Assembly: GCA_910583725.1 (NCBI GenBank)
Contig: CAJTXZ010000034.1
Coordinates: 1-16,034, forward strand
Source: an uncultured Vampirovibrio sp.
Lineage (GTDB): Bacteria; Cyanobacteriota; Vampirovibrionia; Gastranaerophilales; Gastranaerophilaceae
Reading direction: 5' to 3'
DNA: 16,034 nt
The stretch's first letter is position 1. Each line of letters begins with the position of its first letter. Shown one piece after another: positions 6,422 through 13,083 of this stretch. A program made the position numbers and the translations under genes. The notes below the pieces were generated by a model, which did no database searches, was not told the DNA's origin, and saw only the letters and a list, made by a program, of their open reading frames with translations.

Positions 6422-7465
6422 ATGTCTTTTAACATACCCAACACTTTTGTTGCGGGAACAAAAGCAAGGGCAGATGAGGTAAATGAAAATTTTACATCAG
6501 TACAAAATGAGATTAATAAAAGTAATCAAAATCTCGCACAAGTCAAGGAAGATTTAGACTATATCAAAACAGAAATGCTGGATGATTTTATTGTAGAGGC
6601 AAGAATGTTGTACAAAACAGGTAAATCAAAGTTTTGTATTAACTGTGCAAACCTGTCCTCTGATAATAAGACACCGGATGTATTGAAGGCTCAAGATACT
6701 GCACTGGGCTTTAAGGTTGGGGGTGAATTTTCAAATTTAACCATAACGAATGCTTATGGCGATTCTAAGACGTTTCAATATCTTGATGAAGTTGATATTC
6801 AAGGGTATGCAGATGGCGGCTACAATGTTTTTCTTACCCTTGAAGGCAATATTGAATTATTCAATGCAAGGATATTCAGAATGCCGAATGAGCCCAAGGG
6901 TGTTCTTATAAACGATGTTTGGTTAAAGACATTTGAACCATGGGCTTGTTATAAATTCAGTGGAATTTCATGGGCAGAATATGAAGGCGTTCCTTTGGGT
7001 AATGTCACAATCGCCGGGAATAAAATTACAAAGATTGAAAATTCTGAATTCAACAGTCAATATCTTGATTCAGACTGTCGATTTTTAACACAAAGAGGCA
7101 GAGAAAATATTTCAAAACGCTTTGAATCAGAATGGTTTGATGTTGTACCCAAGGGCACCTATACCTTTGAGCATAATTTAAATCTTGACCCTGTAAGGTG
7201 CAGAGCAAGAATCATTGCAAAGGTGAAGGAAAATTTTGGAAATTATAATGCCGGTGATATTGTTGAATGCCTGTATTCTAACTATTCAGGCAATGAACCC
7301 AATAATGAGATTGGCTGCGTTTTAAAATATAATACAAATTCAATAACGTTAGGGGTTGGAAACAGCTTGTATCATTGCTGTAATGATTTTGGTGCAAACG
7401 GTTACAGCTTTTTGTTGAGGTCTAACGTTGAATATAAGGTTATTGTAACGCAGGATGTTAATTAG
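6422..7465 (+). CDS. Phage tail-appendage / fibre-like protein
   Basis: A 347-residue protein. The opening, SFNIPNTFVAGTKARADEVN followed by ENFTSVQNEIN, matches a recurrent start of phage tail-appendage proteins (IPNTFVAGT...A..VN.NF). It is followed by a short coiled-coil-like stretch to about residue 55. The middle is probably beta-rich. From about 232 comes a C-terminal domain, FESEWFDVVPKGTYTFEHNL, then LDPVRCRARIIAKVKENFG and YNAGDIVE. This resembles receptor-binding or lectin-like tips seen in phage structural proteins, where Tyr-Thr-Phe-x-His-x-Leu and Gly-Asp motifs recur. It has several Cys, including a CC pair near residue 320. GAAGGAG lies 10 bases before the ATG. No signal peptide is visible, as expected for a virion protein. 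The fibre assignment rests on recalled patterns; the ligand is unknown. Confidence 0.6.
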   Translation: MSFNIPNTFVAGTKARADEVNENFTSVQNEINKSNQNLAQVKEDLDYIKTEMLDDFIVEARMLYKTGKSKFCINCANLSSDNKTPDVLKAQDTALGFKVGGEFSNLTITNAYGDSKTFQYLDEVDIQGYADGGYNVFLTLEGNIELFNARIFRMPNEPKGVLINDVWLKTFEPWACYKFSGISWAEYEGVPLGNVTIAGNKITKIENSEFNSQYLDSDCRFLTQRGRENISKRFESEWFDVVPKGTYTFEHNLNLDPVRCRARIIAKVKENFGNYNAGDIVECLYSNYSGNEPNNEIGCVLKYNTNSITLGVGNSLYHCCNDFGANGYSFLLRSNVEYKVIVTQDVN

Positions 7466-7516
7466 CATTTATATTGTAAACACTACTGCAAAAGACAAGA
7501 AAGATAAGGAGAAAAA

Positions 7517-7789
7517 ATGGTTAAAGACGCATTAATTAAAAGGATGAAAAATTATTTAAACAATATGGCTCTTCCTGCTGTATTGTATGCTGAAAAATTA
7601 ATTGGAGGCGGTTTTGGACAAACCAAAAAGCGAGTTGCGGTTGATTTTATTATAGAAAGACTGCCGATATTTTTGTATCCGTTCAAAGGAACAATTAAGG
7701 CGATTATTCTTGATTTGTTTGATTTTGTCATCGAATCTGCCGTAAAAAAACTTCAGTTAATTCAGGAAAAGCTTCCTCAAGCATTGTAG
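7517..7789 (+). CDS. Small phage-type protein, holin-neighbourhood-like
   Basis: A 90-residue basic protein. The stretch LPAVLYAEKLIGGGFGQTKK with the following RVAVDFI, then later KGTIKAIILDLF and FVIESAVKKL, recalls the cytoplasmic part of phage holins of the LLH type (AE-x-L-x-G-G...KK...V; ...IE-x-AV-x-x-L). However, the N-terminal transmembrane helix of those holins is absent. The segment ERLPIFLYPFKGTIKAIILDLF is only moderately hydrophobic. AAGGAG, 5 bases before the ATG, supports the start. It lies 51 bases after the fibre-like gene and is followed by a terminator and then the amidase, the usual place for a lysis partner. It may be an adaptor or a degenerate holin; I cannot assign a function. 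Confidence 0.6.
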   Translation: MVKDALIKRMKNYLNNMALPAVLYAEKLIGGGFGQTKKRVAVDFIIERLPIFLYPFKGTIKAIILDLFDFVIESAVKKLQLIQEKLPQAL

Positions 7790-7797
7790 TGTTATAC

Positions 7798-7835
7798 GGG
7801 GAGTGTTTACGGGTAAACCTCCCCCTTATTTTATT
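7798..7835 (+). terminator. Rho-independent terminator or attenuator hairpin
   Basis: GGGGAG (7798-7803) pairs with CTCCCC (7819-7824) and GTTTA (7805-7809) with TAAAC (7814-7818). The loop is CGGG and a single T is bulged at 7804. A T-rich tract, CTTATTTTATT, follows. This is the strongest simple hairpin in the window. It lies between the 90-residue gene and the amidase, whose own AGGAGG is only about 20 bases downstream, so it may limit or time amidase expression rather than end the operon. Confidence 0.75.
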
Positions 7836-7858
7836 AAAATTGTCAGGAGGAAATATAT

Positions 7859-8410
7859 ATGAATGGATTAAAAAGGATTATCATACATTGGACGGCAGGA
7901 ACTTATACTCCAAACAATGTGGAGAAGGAGCATTATCATTTTTTGATTGAATATATAAAGGAGCCAAAGGAAATAGCTGTTATTCGCAATGGAAAATTCA
8001 AGCCAGAGGATAATTTAAACTGCTATGATGGTAAATATGCAGCTCACGCAGGAGGCGGAAATACCGGCAGCATAGGTGTTGCAATTTGTGCAATGCTTGG
8101 TTTTAAGGATTATCGGCATATTGGGAATTATCCGATAAAGCCAATTCAAATGGAGGTTTGCTATGAGCTTTGCGCTAAACTATGCAAAGAATATCAAATA
8201 CCAGTTAAAAGAGACAATATTATGACACATTATGAATTTGGCAGGAAAAATCCTCAAACATCAAGTAAGGGAAAACCAGATATTATGTATTTGGCGTCAA
8301 ATCCTTCTTTGCCTTCAAATAAAATCGGTGATTTTATAAGAGGTAAAATACTTTGGTATTACAAAAAATTAGAGGCAGAAGCGGAAGGTTTAAGCCAATA
8401 TGTTTGTTAG
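7859..8410 (+). CDS. N-acetylmuramoyl-L-alanine amidase (amidase_2 / PGRP-type lysin)
   Basis: A 183-residue single-domain zinc amidase that cuts the bond between MurNAc and the peptide stem of peptidoglycan. Visible marks are RIIIHWTAG (zinc ligand His10), HYHFLIE around Tyr26-His27, KYAAHAGGGNTGSIGVAICAM (the core of the fold, quoted here in full as 21 letters less its last residue: KYAAHAGGGNTGSIGVAICA), MTHYEFGR (second His, near 124) and the SSKGKPDI loop (Lys and an Asp as third ligand). There is no signal peptide and no separate wall-binding domain, as for a phage endolysin that needs a holin. AGGAGG lies 8 bases before the ATG. Its last codons overlap the converging aldehyde dehydrogenase stop by four bases. 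An endolysin is more likely than a host amidase because of the neighbours. Confidence 0.85.
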   Translation: MNGLKRIIIHWTAGTYTPNNVEKEHYHFLIEYIKEPKEIAVIRNGKFKPEDNLNCYDGKYAAHAGGGNTGSIGVAICAMLGFKDYRHIGNYPIKPIQMEVCYELCAKLCKEYQIPVKRDNIMTHYEFGRKNPQTSSKGKPDIMYLASNPSLPSNKIGDFIRGKILWYYKKLEAEAEGLSQYVC

Positions 8411-9810
8411 AACTCCATAAATTTTACAATTCTTTTAACTGAATTTAACTTAACGTCATCGGGCGAAGCTAAGAATTTATTTAGTTTGTCGCCCTTTTTC
8501 TTTAAAATGCTTTTTTGATGTGAAAATGCATTAAATGTGTATTTTCCATGGTAATTTCCAAGCCCTGAGAAGCCGACTCCGCCAAATGGCAGGTAATTAT
8601 TTGCCGTGTGAAACATTGTTTCATTTACACATCCGCCTCCAAATGAGAGCGTATTTAAAAATTTGTTTATATTGTTTTCATCGTTTGAAAAAATGTATGC
8701 AGCAAGTGGTTTTTCCATTGTTTTTAAGGTTTTAATTGTATCAAATATGTTATCATAAGTTAAAATTGGTAAAATCGGGCCAAATATTTCATTTTGCATA
8801 GCAAAGGATTCGAATGATTTTATATCAAGCAGTGTTGGTGCAACATAAAGGCCACATTCGTCAAACTCGCCGCCAAATATTATATTTTCAACTTCAATTT
8901 CTAATATTTCTTTTAATTTTGCAAATTGTCTTTCGTTTACTATTCTGCCAAAATTTTTGCTCTCCTGCGGCAAGGGGCCTGTAATTTCTTTAAATGCGCT
9001 TTTAATTTCTTCAATAAAATATTCTTTAATATCCTGGTGCACAAGAACATAATCGGGTGCAACACAGGTTTGTCCTGAATTTAGCAGTTTGCCTCTTGCG
9101 ATACTTTTTGCAGCATTAGTTACGTTTGCATTTTTATCTATAACAACAGGACTTTTGCCTCCAAGTTCAAGCGTTATGGGGGTTAAATATTTGCTTGCAG
9201 CTTCCATCACCTTTTTGCCTGTGGCTGTACTTCCTGTAAAAAAGATATGGTCATATCTTTTACTTAATAAATCAAAGTGCAGAATGCTTTTTGGTTTTAG
9301 TACATAAATGTATTCTCTTGGGAAGATACTGTTTATCATCTCCATTAAAATTTTTGTTGTATACAAGGTGTCGCTTGATGGCTTTAAAATAATAGTGTTT
9401 CCTGCAGCAATTGCCCCAATCATCGGTAATAGCGATAATTGAAATGGATAGTTAAAGGGTGATATGATTAGAACACTCCCAAGAGGCTCTTTTATTATAA
9501 AACTTTCTGCGCCTTCAAGGGTTGAATTTAAATAGAAAGGTGTTTTTACCTTCTTCATTTCCGCCCATTTTTTAACATTTTTGATTGCAAAATTTAAGTC
9601 GTCTAAAACCGGCATGATTTCTGTCATATAGACTTCAAGTTCCGGTTTTCTTAAATCTTTGTACAAAGCATCAATAATTTTTTCTTTGTAGTTAATTATG
9701 GTAGATTTTAAAATTTTTAATTTATCTATACGAAAGTCAATTTCAAGCGTCGCGCCTGATTTAAAATAACTTTTTTGTTCTTCTAATATTTCATCTAATT
9801 TAATAACCAT
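8407..9810 (-). CDS. Aldehyde dehydrogenase, class 3 type
   Basis: A 467-residue NAD(P)-dependent aldehyde dehydrogenase that oxidises aldehydes to carboxylic acids. Core residues are present: Asn120 in SPFNYPFQ, FTGSTATGKK (191-200), general base Glu215 in TLELGGKSP, catalytic Cys249 in NSGQTCVAPDYV, and NEIFGPILP. The short length and the C-terminal PFGGVGFSGLGNYHGKYTF fit the class 3 / fatty-aldehyde-type branch (AlkH/YwdH-like) rather than the 500-residue class 1/2 enzymes. The true substrate, perhaps long-chain or aromatic aldehydes, is not readable. No good ribosome site precedes ATG 9810. The 198-base gap upstream to dgt shows no ORF or convincing terminator. It is apparently a single-gene unit. 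Confidence 0.93.
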   Translation of the reverse strand: MVIKLDEILEEQKSYFKSGATLEIDFRIDKLKILKSTIINYKEKIIDALYKDLRKPELEVYMTEIMPVLDDLNFAIKNVKKWAEMKKVKTPFYLNSTLEGAESFIIKEPLGSVLIISPFNYPFQLSLLPMIGAIAAGNTIILKPSSDTLYTTKILMEMINSIFPREYIYVLKPKSILHFDLLSKRYDHIFFTGSTATGKKVMEAASKYLTPITLELGGKSPVVIDKNANVTNAAKSIARGKLLNSGQTCVAPDYVLVHQDIKEYFIEEIKSAFKEITGPLPQESKNFGRIVNERQFAKLKEILEIEVENIIFGGEFDECGLYVAPTLLDIKSFESFAMQNEIFGPILPILTYDNIFDTIKTLKTMEKPLAAYIFSNDENNINKFLNTLSFGGGCVNETMFHTANNYLPFGGVGFSGLGNYHGKYTFNAFSHQKSILKKKGDKLNKFLASPDDVKLNSVKRIVKFMEF

Positions 9811-10008
9811 ACAAAAATTTTAGTTTGCAGCTAATATTTTTTCATTGGCCAAACGGGTAATAAATTAAATTTGGTAATTATATACAATTTTAGACTGTTT
9901 CGTTAGATGTTTTCTTTTTATTCCGTGTCATATGTATAAAAATGAGCGGTTTATGAATTTAGGCTCCAAGAGAAACCTATCGGAACACTTATTTCTAAGC
10001 ACATTATT

Positions 10009-11256
10009 TTAGAATGCTATTAACTCATTAAAGATTTTGATTGAAAAGCTGTCTGTCATTCCTGAAATAAAGTCTACAATTGACATTTTATAGTCTTCTA
10101 TAGAATTTATATCATAAATGATTTTGCTTATGAATTTTTTAGACTGTCGGTATTCTTGATTTTCAATACTTGCATACTTTAAGAGCCATTCTCTAAAATG
10201 CTCACATAAAAGAGGATAAAATTTTTCATCACACTCAAGTTTATTAATTGTGTTTGAATTATCATAATAACTTAAAAGCCTGTTAAATATAGTGTTTATT
10301 ATTAAATTTGCATAGTCTTCAAAGGTTTTTAACCTCGGATGCGAGTATATGTTTTGATAATTGAATTTTTTTATTGTTCTCATTATCTCAAAATACTCTT
10401 TTGAAAAACACAGACCCTTATCCGGGTTTGAATTTTTACATAAATCTATAATAAATAAATGCACAAGGCTTGTTGTATTTATGTCTTTTAATTTTTTGTG
10501 GCCGTATAAATCTTTTATGATTTCTTCTAATTCAAGTTTTTGCTCTTCTTCTAATATTTTTTTTGATAGAGCATCTTCAATGTCGCGCCCCAAGTATGCT
10601 ATTTTATCTGAAATTTTTACAACACAGCCTTCGAATGTGTAGCTTTGATATTGATTAGCCGACATGATTGTCTCTAAATCAATAAATTCATCCCTTGGCT
10701 TTAATGCTCTTTCATCCACCTCGCCGCAGTGACATATAATGCCATCCCTTACGGCATATGAAAGATTCAAGTTTCGTTCAAACCCTTCATAATCAGGCAT
10801 GGTTTCGATTTTATCAATAAATCTCAGGCTGTTTTTTTCATGCCAAAAACTATTTAAAAGTCCGTTGTCTTTCACTATTTTGTTTAAAATTTTTTCGCCC
10901 GTGTGCCCAAATGGCGAGTGTCCTAAATCATGCCCTGTTGCTATTGCACGAACAAGCCAGGGGTTTAAGCCTAAAAACTCGGAAATTGTCTCTGCGACTG
11001 ATGCAACATGATTAACATGCTCTATTCTTGTGCATATGTGGTCATTATTGGTGTTAAAAAATACCTGTGTTTTATGTTTAAGCCTTCTGTATGCATTTGA
11101 ATATAAAATTCTGTGGTAGTCTCTTTCAAAAGGGTGCCTTATATCTTCATCTTTTCTATATAAATCTTCAAGTCTTGATGTGGCATTTTTGTATTTAAGG
11201 TTTTCTTTAAACATACCAAAATCTTTGAAGGTTTTTTCAAAAGCAGCTACGGTCAT
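10009..11256 (-). CDS. dgt: dGTP triphosphohydrolase (HD superfamily)
   Basis: A 415-residue HD-domain enzyme that hydrolyses dGTP (or other dNTPs) to the nucleoside and triphosphate, affecting dNTP pools and sometimes phage replication. The family block RHPFERDYHRILYSNAYRRL leads into KTQVF, then TRIEHVNHVASVAE with metal ligand His80, then IATGHDLGHSPFGHTGE with His109-Asp110. Later KISDKIAYLGRDIEDAL supplies the final Asp of the site. Length and order match Dgt-like proteins. AGAGAG lies before ATG 11256. It begins 5 bases after the creD-like stop, so both are probably on one transcript. Substrate range within the dNTPases cannot be told from sequence. Confidence 0.92.
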   Translation of the reverse strand: MTVAAFEKTFKDFGMFKENLKYKNATSRLEDLYRKDEDIRHPFERDYHRILYSNAYRRLKHKTQVFFNTNNDHICTRIEHVNHVASVAETISEFLGLNPWLVRAIATGHDLGHSPFGHTGEKILNKIVKDNGLLNSFWHEKNSLRFIDKIETMPDYEGFERNLNLSYAVRDGIICHCGEVDERALKPRDEFIDLETIMSANQYQSYTFEGCVVKISDKIAYLGRDIEDALSKKILEEEQKLELEEIIKDLYGHKKLKDINTTSLVHLFIIDLCKNSNPDKGLCFSKEYFEIMRTIKKFNYQNIYSHPRLKTFEDYANLIINTIFNRLLSYYDNSNTINKLECDEKFYPLLCEHFREWLLKYASIENQEYRQSKKFISKIIYDINSIEDYKMSIVDFISGMTDSFSIKIFNELIAF

Positions 11257-11261
11257 AATTA

Positions 11262-12536
11262 TTAACTCTCTTTATACCATTCAACGTTTCTTGTAACATA
11301 CATTATGATTATGATTGTAGCAAACAATCCAAAACTTCCTGCAAGGAGTGAAAGTTCTTTTAAATTTACTGTTATATACAGATATATATAAATCGCAGTT
11401 AAAATACCTGCAATAGCAAGAGGAAATTTTTTATCTTCTTTGCGCACAAGTACAAAATATGTATAAAAACTTATTAAAGAAATCGTCATAATTGAAGCAA
11501 TTAAATAAGAAAACCCAAAATTGATAAATTCTGACATTGAAAGCAACAGAAGATAAAATACAAGCATTGAAACACCAATTAAGCTGTATTGAAAAGGATG
11601 AATATGCTTATTGGTTTTGTTTATGATTTCATATACAAAGAATGCAAGGAAGGTAAGTGCTATAAATAAAAATCCGTATTTTATACATCTGTCTGTCATT
11701 CTGTAATTATCAACTGTATCAATAAAATTTACAGTGTATTTTGAAAGGTTGCCATATTCTTCACTGCTATTAATTGGAAGGGCTGAGGCAGCCTCCGGCA
11801 CAGACCAGAAAACCGTATAGCCATCCTTTGAATTTTTATGTTCAACAGGTGAAAAATCTCCTGTAAATTCCGCTTCACTCCAATTTGTTTTTAGATGTGT
11901 CTGGTGAAACGAGCCTCCTGCAGCAAAAGAAAGTTCCCCTGTGCCTCTTAGTGAATATTCAATTTCATATGGTATAACGGCTTCATCTTTAATAAAGACA
12001 TTGCATTGATATGAAGAACAATCGGTTAGTTCCTTATTGTTAAATTTTACTTTTGGCTTGCTAATAAAACCTTTTCTGTCTGAAACTTTAAATGATAAAA
12101 TTGCCTTGGTATTTTTTAAGGATTTAATTTTAAATTCGCCTTTTTGTTTTATTTTGGCGGTGTAAACAGGGATTTTGTATATGCTTTTTTGCTTTAATTC
12201 GCCTTTAACATCTGCATTTGTATCTATGCTATCAGCATAGAGGTAGGCATCAATTGTATCAGTTGTTTGTGCGGTATTTATTGTATGTTTTTTATTTTTT
12301 GTGTTGTCATAAGCTGCAGGCGTTATTTTTTGTTGATAGATTAATTTTGGAAGTTCTATTATCTGCGCATCACCCCAGGTTTTTGAAATGCTTTCTGAAA
12401 CTTCTTTTTTAAAATTTTCTCTTTCCTTAACAACTGAGCTTATACAAGCTAAAAGTATTGAAAGTATTATTAAAAAGCCTATTATCGTAAAAATTTTTGT
12501 CATTGTATTTTTTGGTGCAGCGATTTTTTGATTCAT
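11262..12536 (-). CDS. creD: CreD-family inner membrane protein
   Basis: A 424-residue protein of the CreD family, linked in enterobacteria to the CreBC two-component system, envelope integrity and beta-lactam response. One N-terminal helix (about 12-30) is followed by a large extracytoplasmic domain. It contains SKTWGDAQIIELPKLIY, LSFAAGGSFHQTHLKTNW and AEFTGDFSPVEH, which fit the family pattern. Five C-terminal helices include KYGFLFIALTFLAFFVYEI, HPFQYSLIGVSMLVFYLLLL with SMSEF, and the ending MYVTRNVEWYK. I start at ATG 12536, which has AAGG 9 bases upstream. A TTG start at 12596 would add 20 residues, but that stretch looks like promoter DNA (TTGGCC and TATTAT/TATACA). No creB or creC neighbours are present. 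It is followed at once by dgt. Confidence 0.88.
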   Translation of the reverse strand: MNQKIAAPKNTMTKIFTIIGFLIILSILLACISSVVKERENFKKEVSESISKTWGDAQIIELPKLIYQQKITPAAYDNTKNKKHTINTAQTTDTIDAYLYADSIDTNADVKGELKQKSIYKIPVYTAKIKQKGEFKIKSLKNTKAILSFKVSDRKGFISKPKVKFNNKELTDCSSYQCNVFIKDEAVIPYEIEYSLRGTGELSFAAGGSFHQTHLKTNWSEAEFTGDFSPVEHKNSKDGYTVFWSVPEAASALPINSSEEYGNLSKYTVNFIDTVDNYRMTDRCIKYGFLFIALTFLAFFVYEIINKTNKHIHPFQYSLIGVSMLVFYLLLLSMSEFINFGFSYLIASIMTISLISFYTYFVLVRKEDKKFPLAIAGILTAIYIYLYITVNLKELSLLAGSFGLFATIIIIMYVTRNVEWYKES

Positions 12537-12729
12537 AATAAAAGCCTTATTTATAATGCTTATGTATAATAACATAAAATTGTACCGAATGGCCAAATAT
12601 TTGTTGCTGCTCTATTGAGAGTATTTTGTCTTATCGTGGGGCTTGCATAAGTGTTTGTGCTAAATTTAACCAATGTCGCTGTATCGTACTTGTTTCGGTA
12701 TTAAAATTGTCGGCATACCAGCCGTGGAT

Positions 12730-12960
12730 TTATTTTACAATTTTTTGCGGGTCATTCTTTTTGACAAATTGAATTTCATATCCTAATATCCCCGCTATAT
12801 CATTCATTTCTTCATAACTTACGGTGCCGTTTTTTAGCCTTGTAGAAAAAGAATTTCTTGGATAAATTTTATTTCTTAATTCTGCAAGTTTTTCTAAAAC
12901 CTTTGTGATAGAGGTTCCTTCGTTTACTGTTAAAATTTTCAATATTCTCCGGCATTCCAT
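12730..12960 (-). CDS. Small HTH-like (Cro/C1-type) DNA-binding protein
   Basis: A 76-residue protein. SITKVLEKLAELRN is followed by a turn and NSFSTRLKNGTVSYEEMNDI, then AGILGYEIQFVKK. This fits the small single-domain Cro/C1-like proteins in which a recognition helix (NSFSTRLK) precedes 'EEM..IA..LGY.I.FV'. No other domain is present. There is no evident ribosome site before ATG 12960, so translation may be weak or the message leaderless. It diverges from the glycine-rich prepilin-like gene, with 123 bases between starts, mirroring the XRE gene at 534 and the prepilin gene at 331. Control of the prepilin gene is inference. Confidence 0.65.
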   Translation of the reverse strand: MECRRILKILTVNEGTSITKVLEKLAELRNKIYPRNSFSTRLKNGTVSYEEMNDIAGILGYEIQFVKKNDPQKIVK

Positions 12961-13005
12961 TTAATAATTGTATTTCATATTGACATTTTGTTAATTTCTG
13001 ATAAT

Positions 13006-13027
13006 CTTATTTATTATAATAAATAAA
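13006..13027. promoter_or_regulatory. Perfect 20-base palindrome upstream of the glycine-rich prepilin gene
   Basis: TTATTTATTA at 13007-13016 is followed by its exact complement at 13017-13026. With flanking bases it contains CTTATTT (13006-13012) and AAATAAA (13021-13027), so it resembles the half-sites at 399-435 ahead of the other prepilin gene. A perfect TTGACA lies at 12980-12985 and a TATAAT sits inside the palindrome at 13015-13020, though the spacing between them is too long. It could be an operator for the divergent HTH protein, or simply AT-rich chance. Confidence 0.4.
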
Positions 13028-13083
13028 TATTAATTATATTAAATATAATGTTTACACTTTTTACAATCACCCAAGGAGGTAAT

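Larger units (their letters stand above)
6422..8410 (+). mobile_element. Phage-derived fibre / lysis cassette (remnant or domesticated)
   Basis: Three plus-strand genes sit between minus-strand genes on both sides. They encode an appendage/fibre-like protein, a 90-residue protein of the kind found beside phage lysins, and a peptidoglycan amidase. Each has a strong AGGAG-type ribosome site, unlike several neighbours. No capsid, portal, terminase, integrase or tail-tube gene is present, and I found no flanking direct repeat or tRNA to mark attachment sites. It is either the end of a decayed prophage or a retained host-use module. Confidence 0.5.

Noticed and set aside
12537..12596. TTG start adding 20 residues to the CreD-like protein
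   Set aside because: ATG 12536 has an AAGG at good spacing and the family's N-terminal helix follows it; the upstream stretch looks like promoter DNA.
12711..12724. CGGC/GCCG hairpin just after the small HTH gene as a terminator
   Set aside because: It is a four-base-pair stem with only a mixed AT tract after it; borderline and not reported as a feature.
13048..13083. Upstream in-frame ATG giving 12 extra residues on the glycine-rich protein
   Set aside because: The strong AAGGAGG at 13073-13079 lies between this ATG and ATG 13084 and serves the latter; the extra residues do not resemble a prepilin leader.
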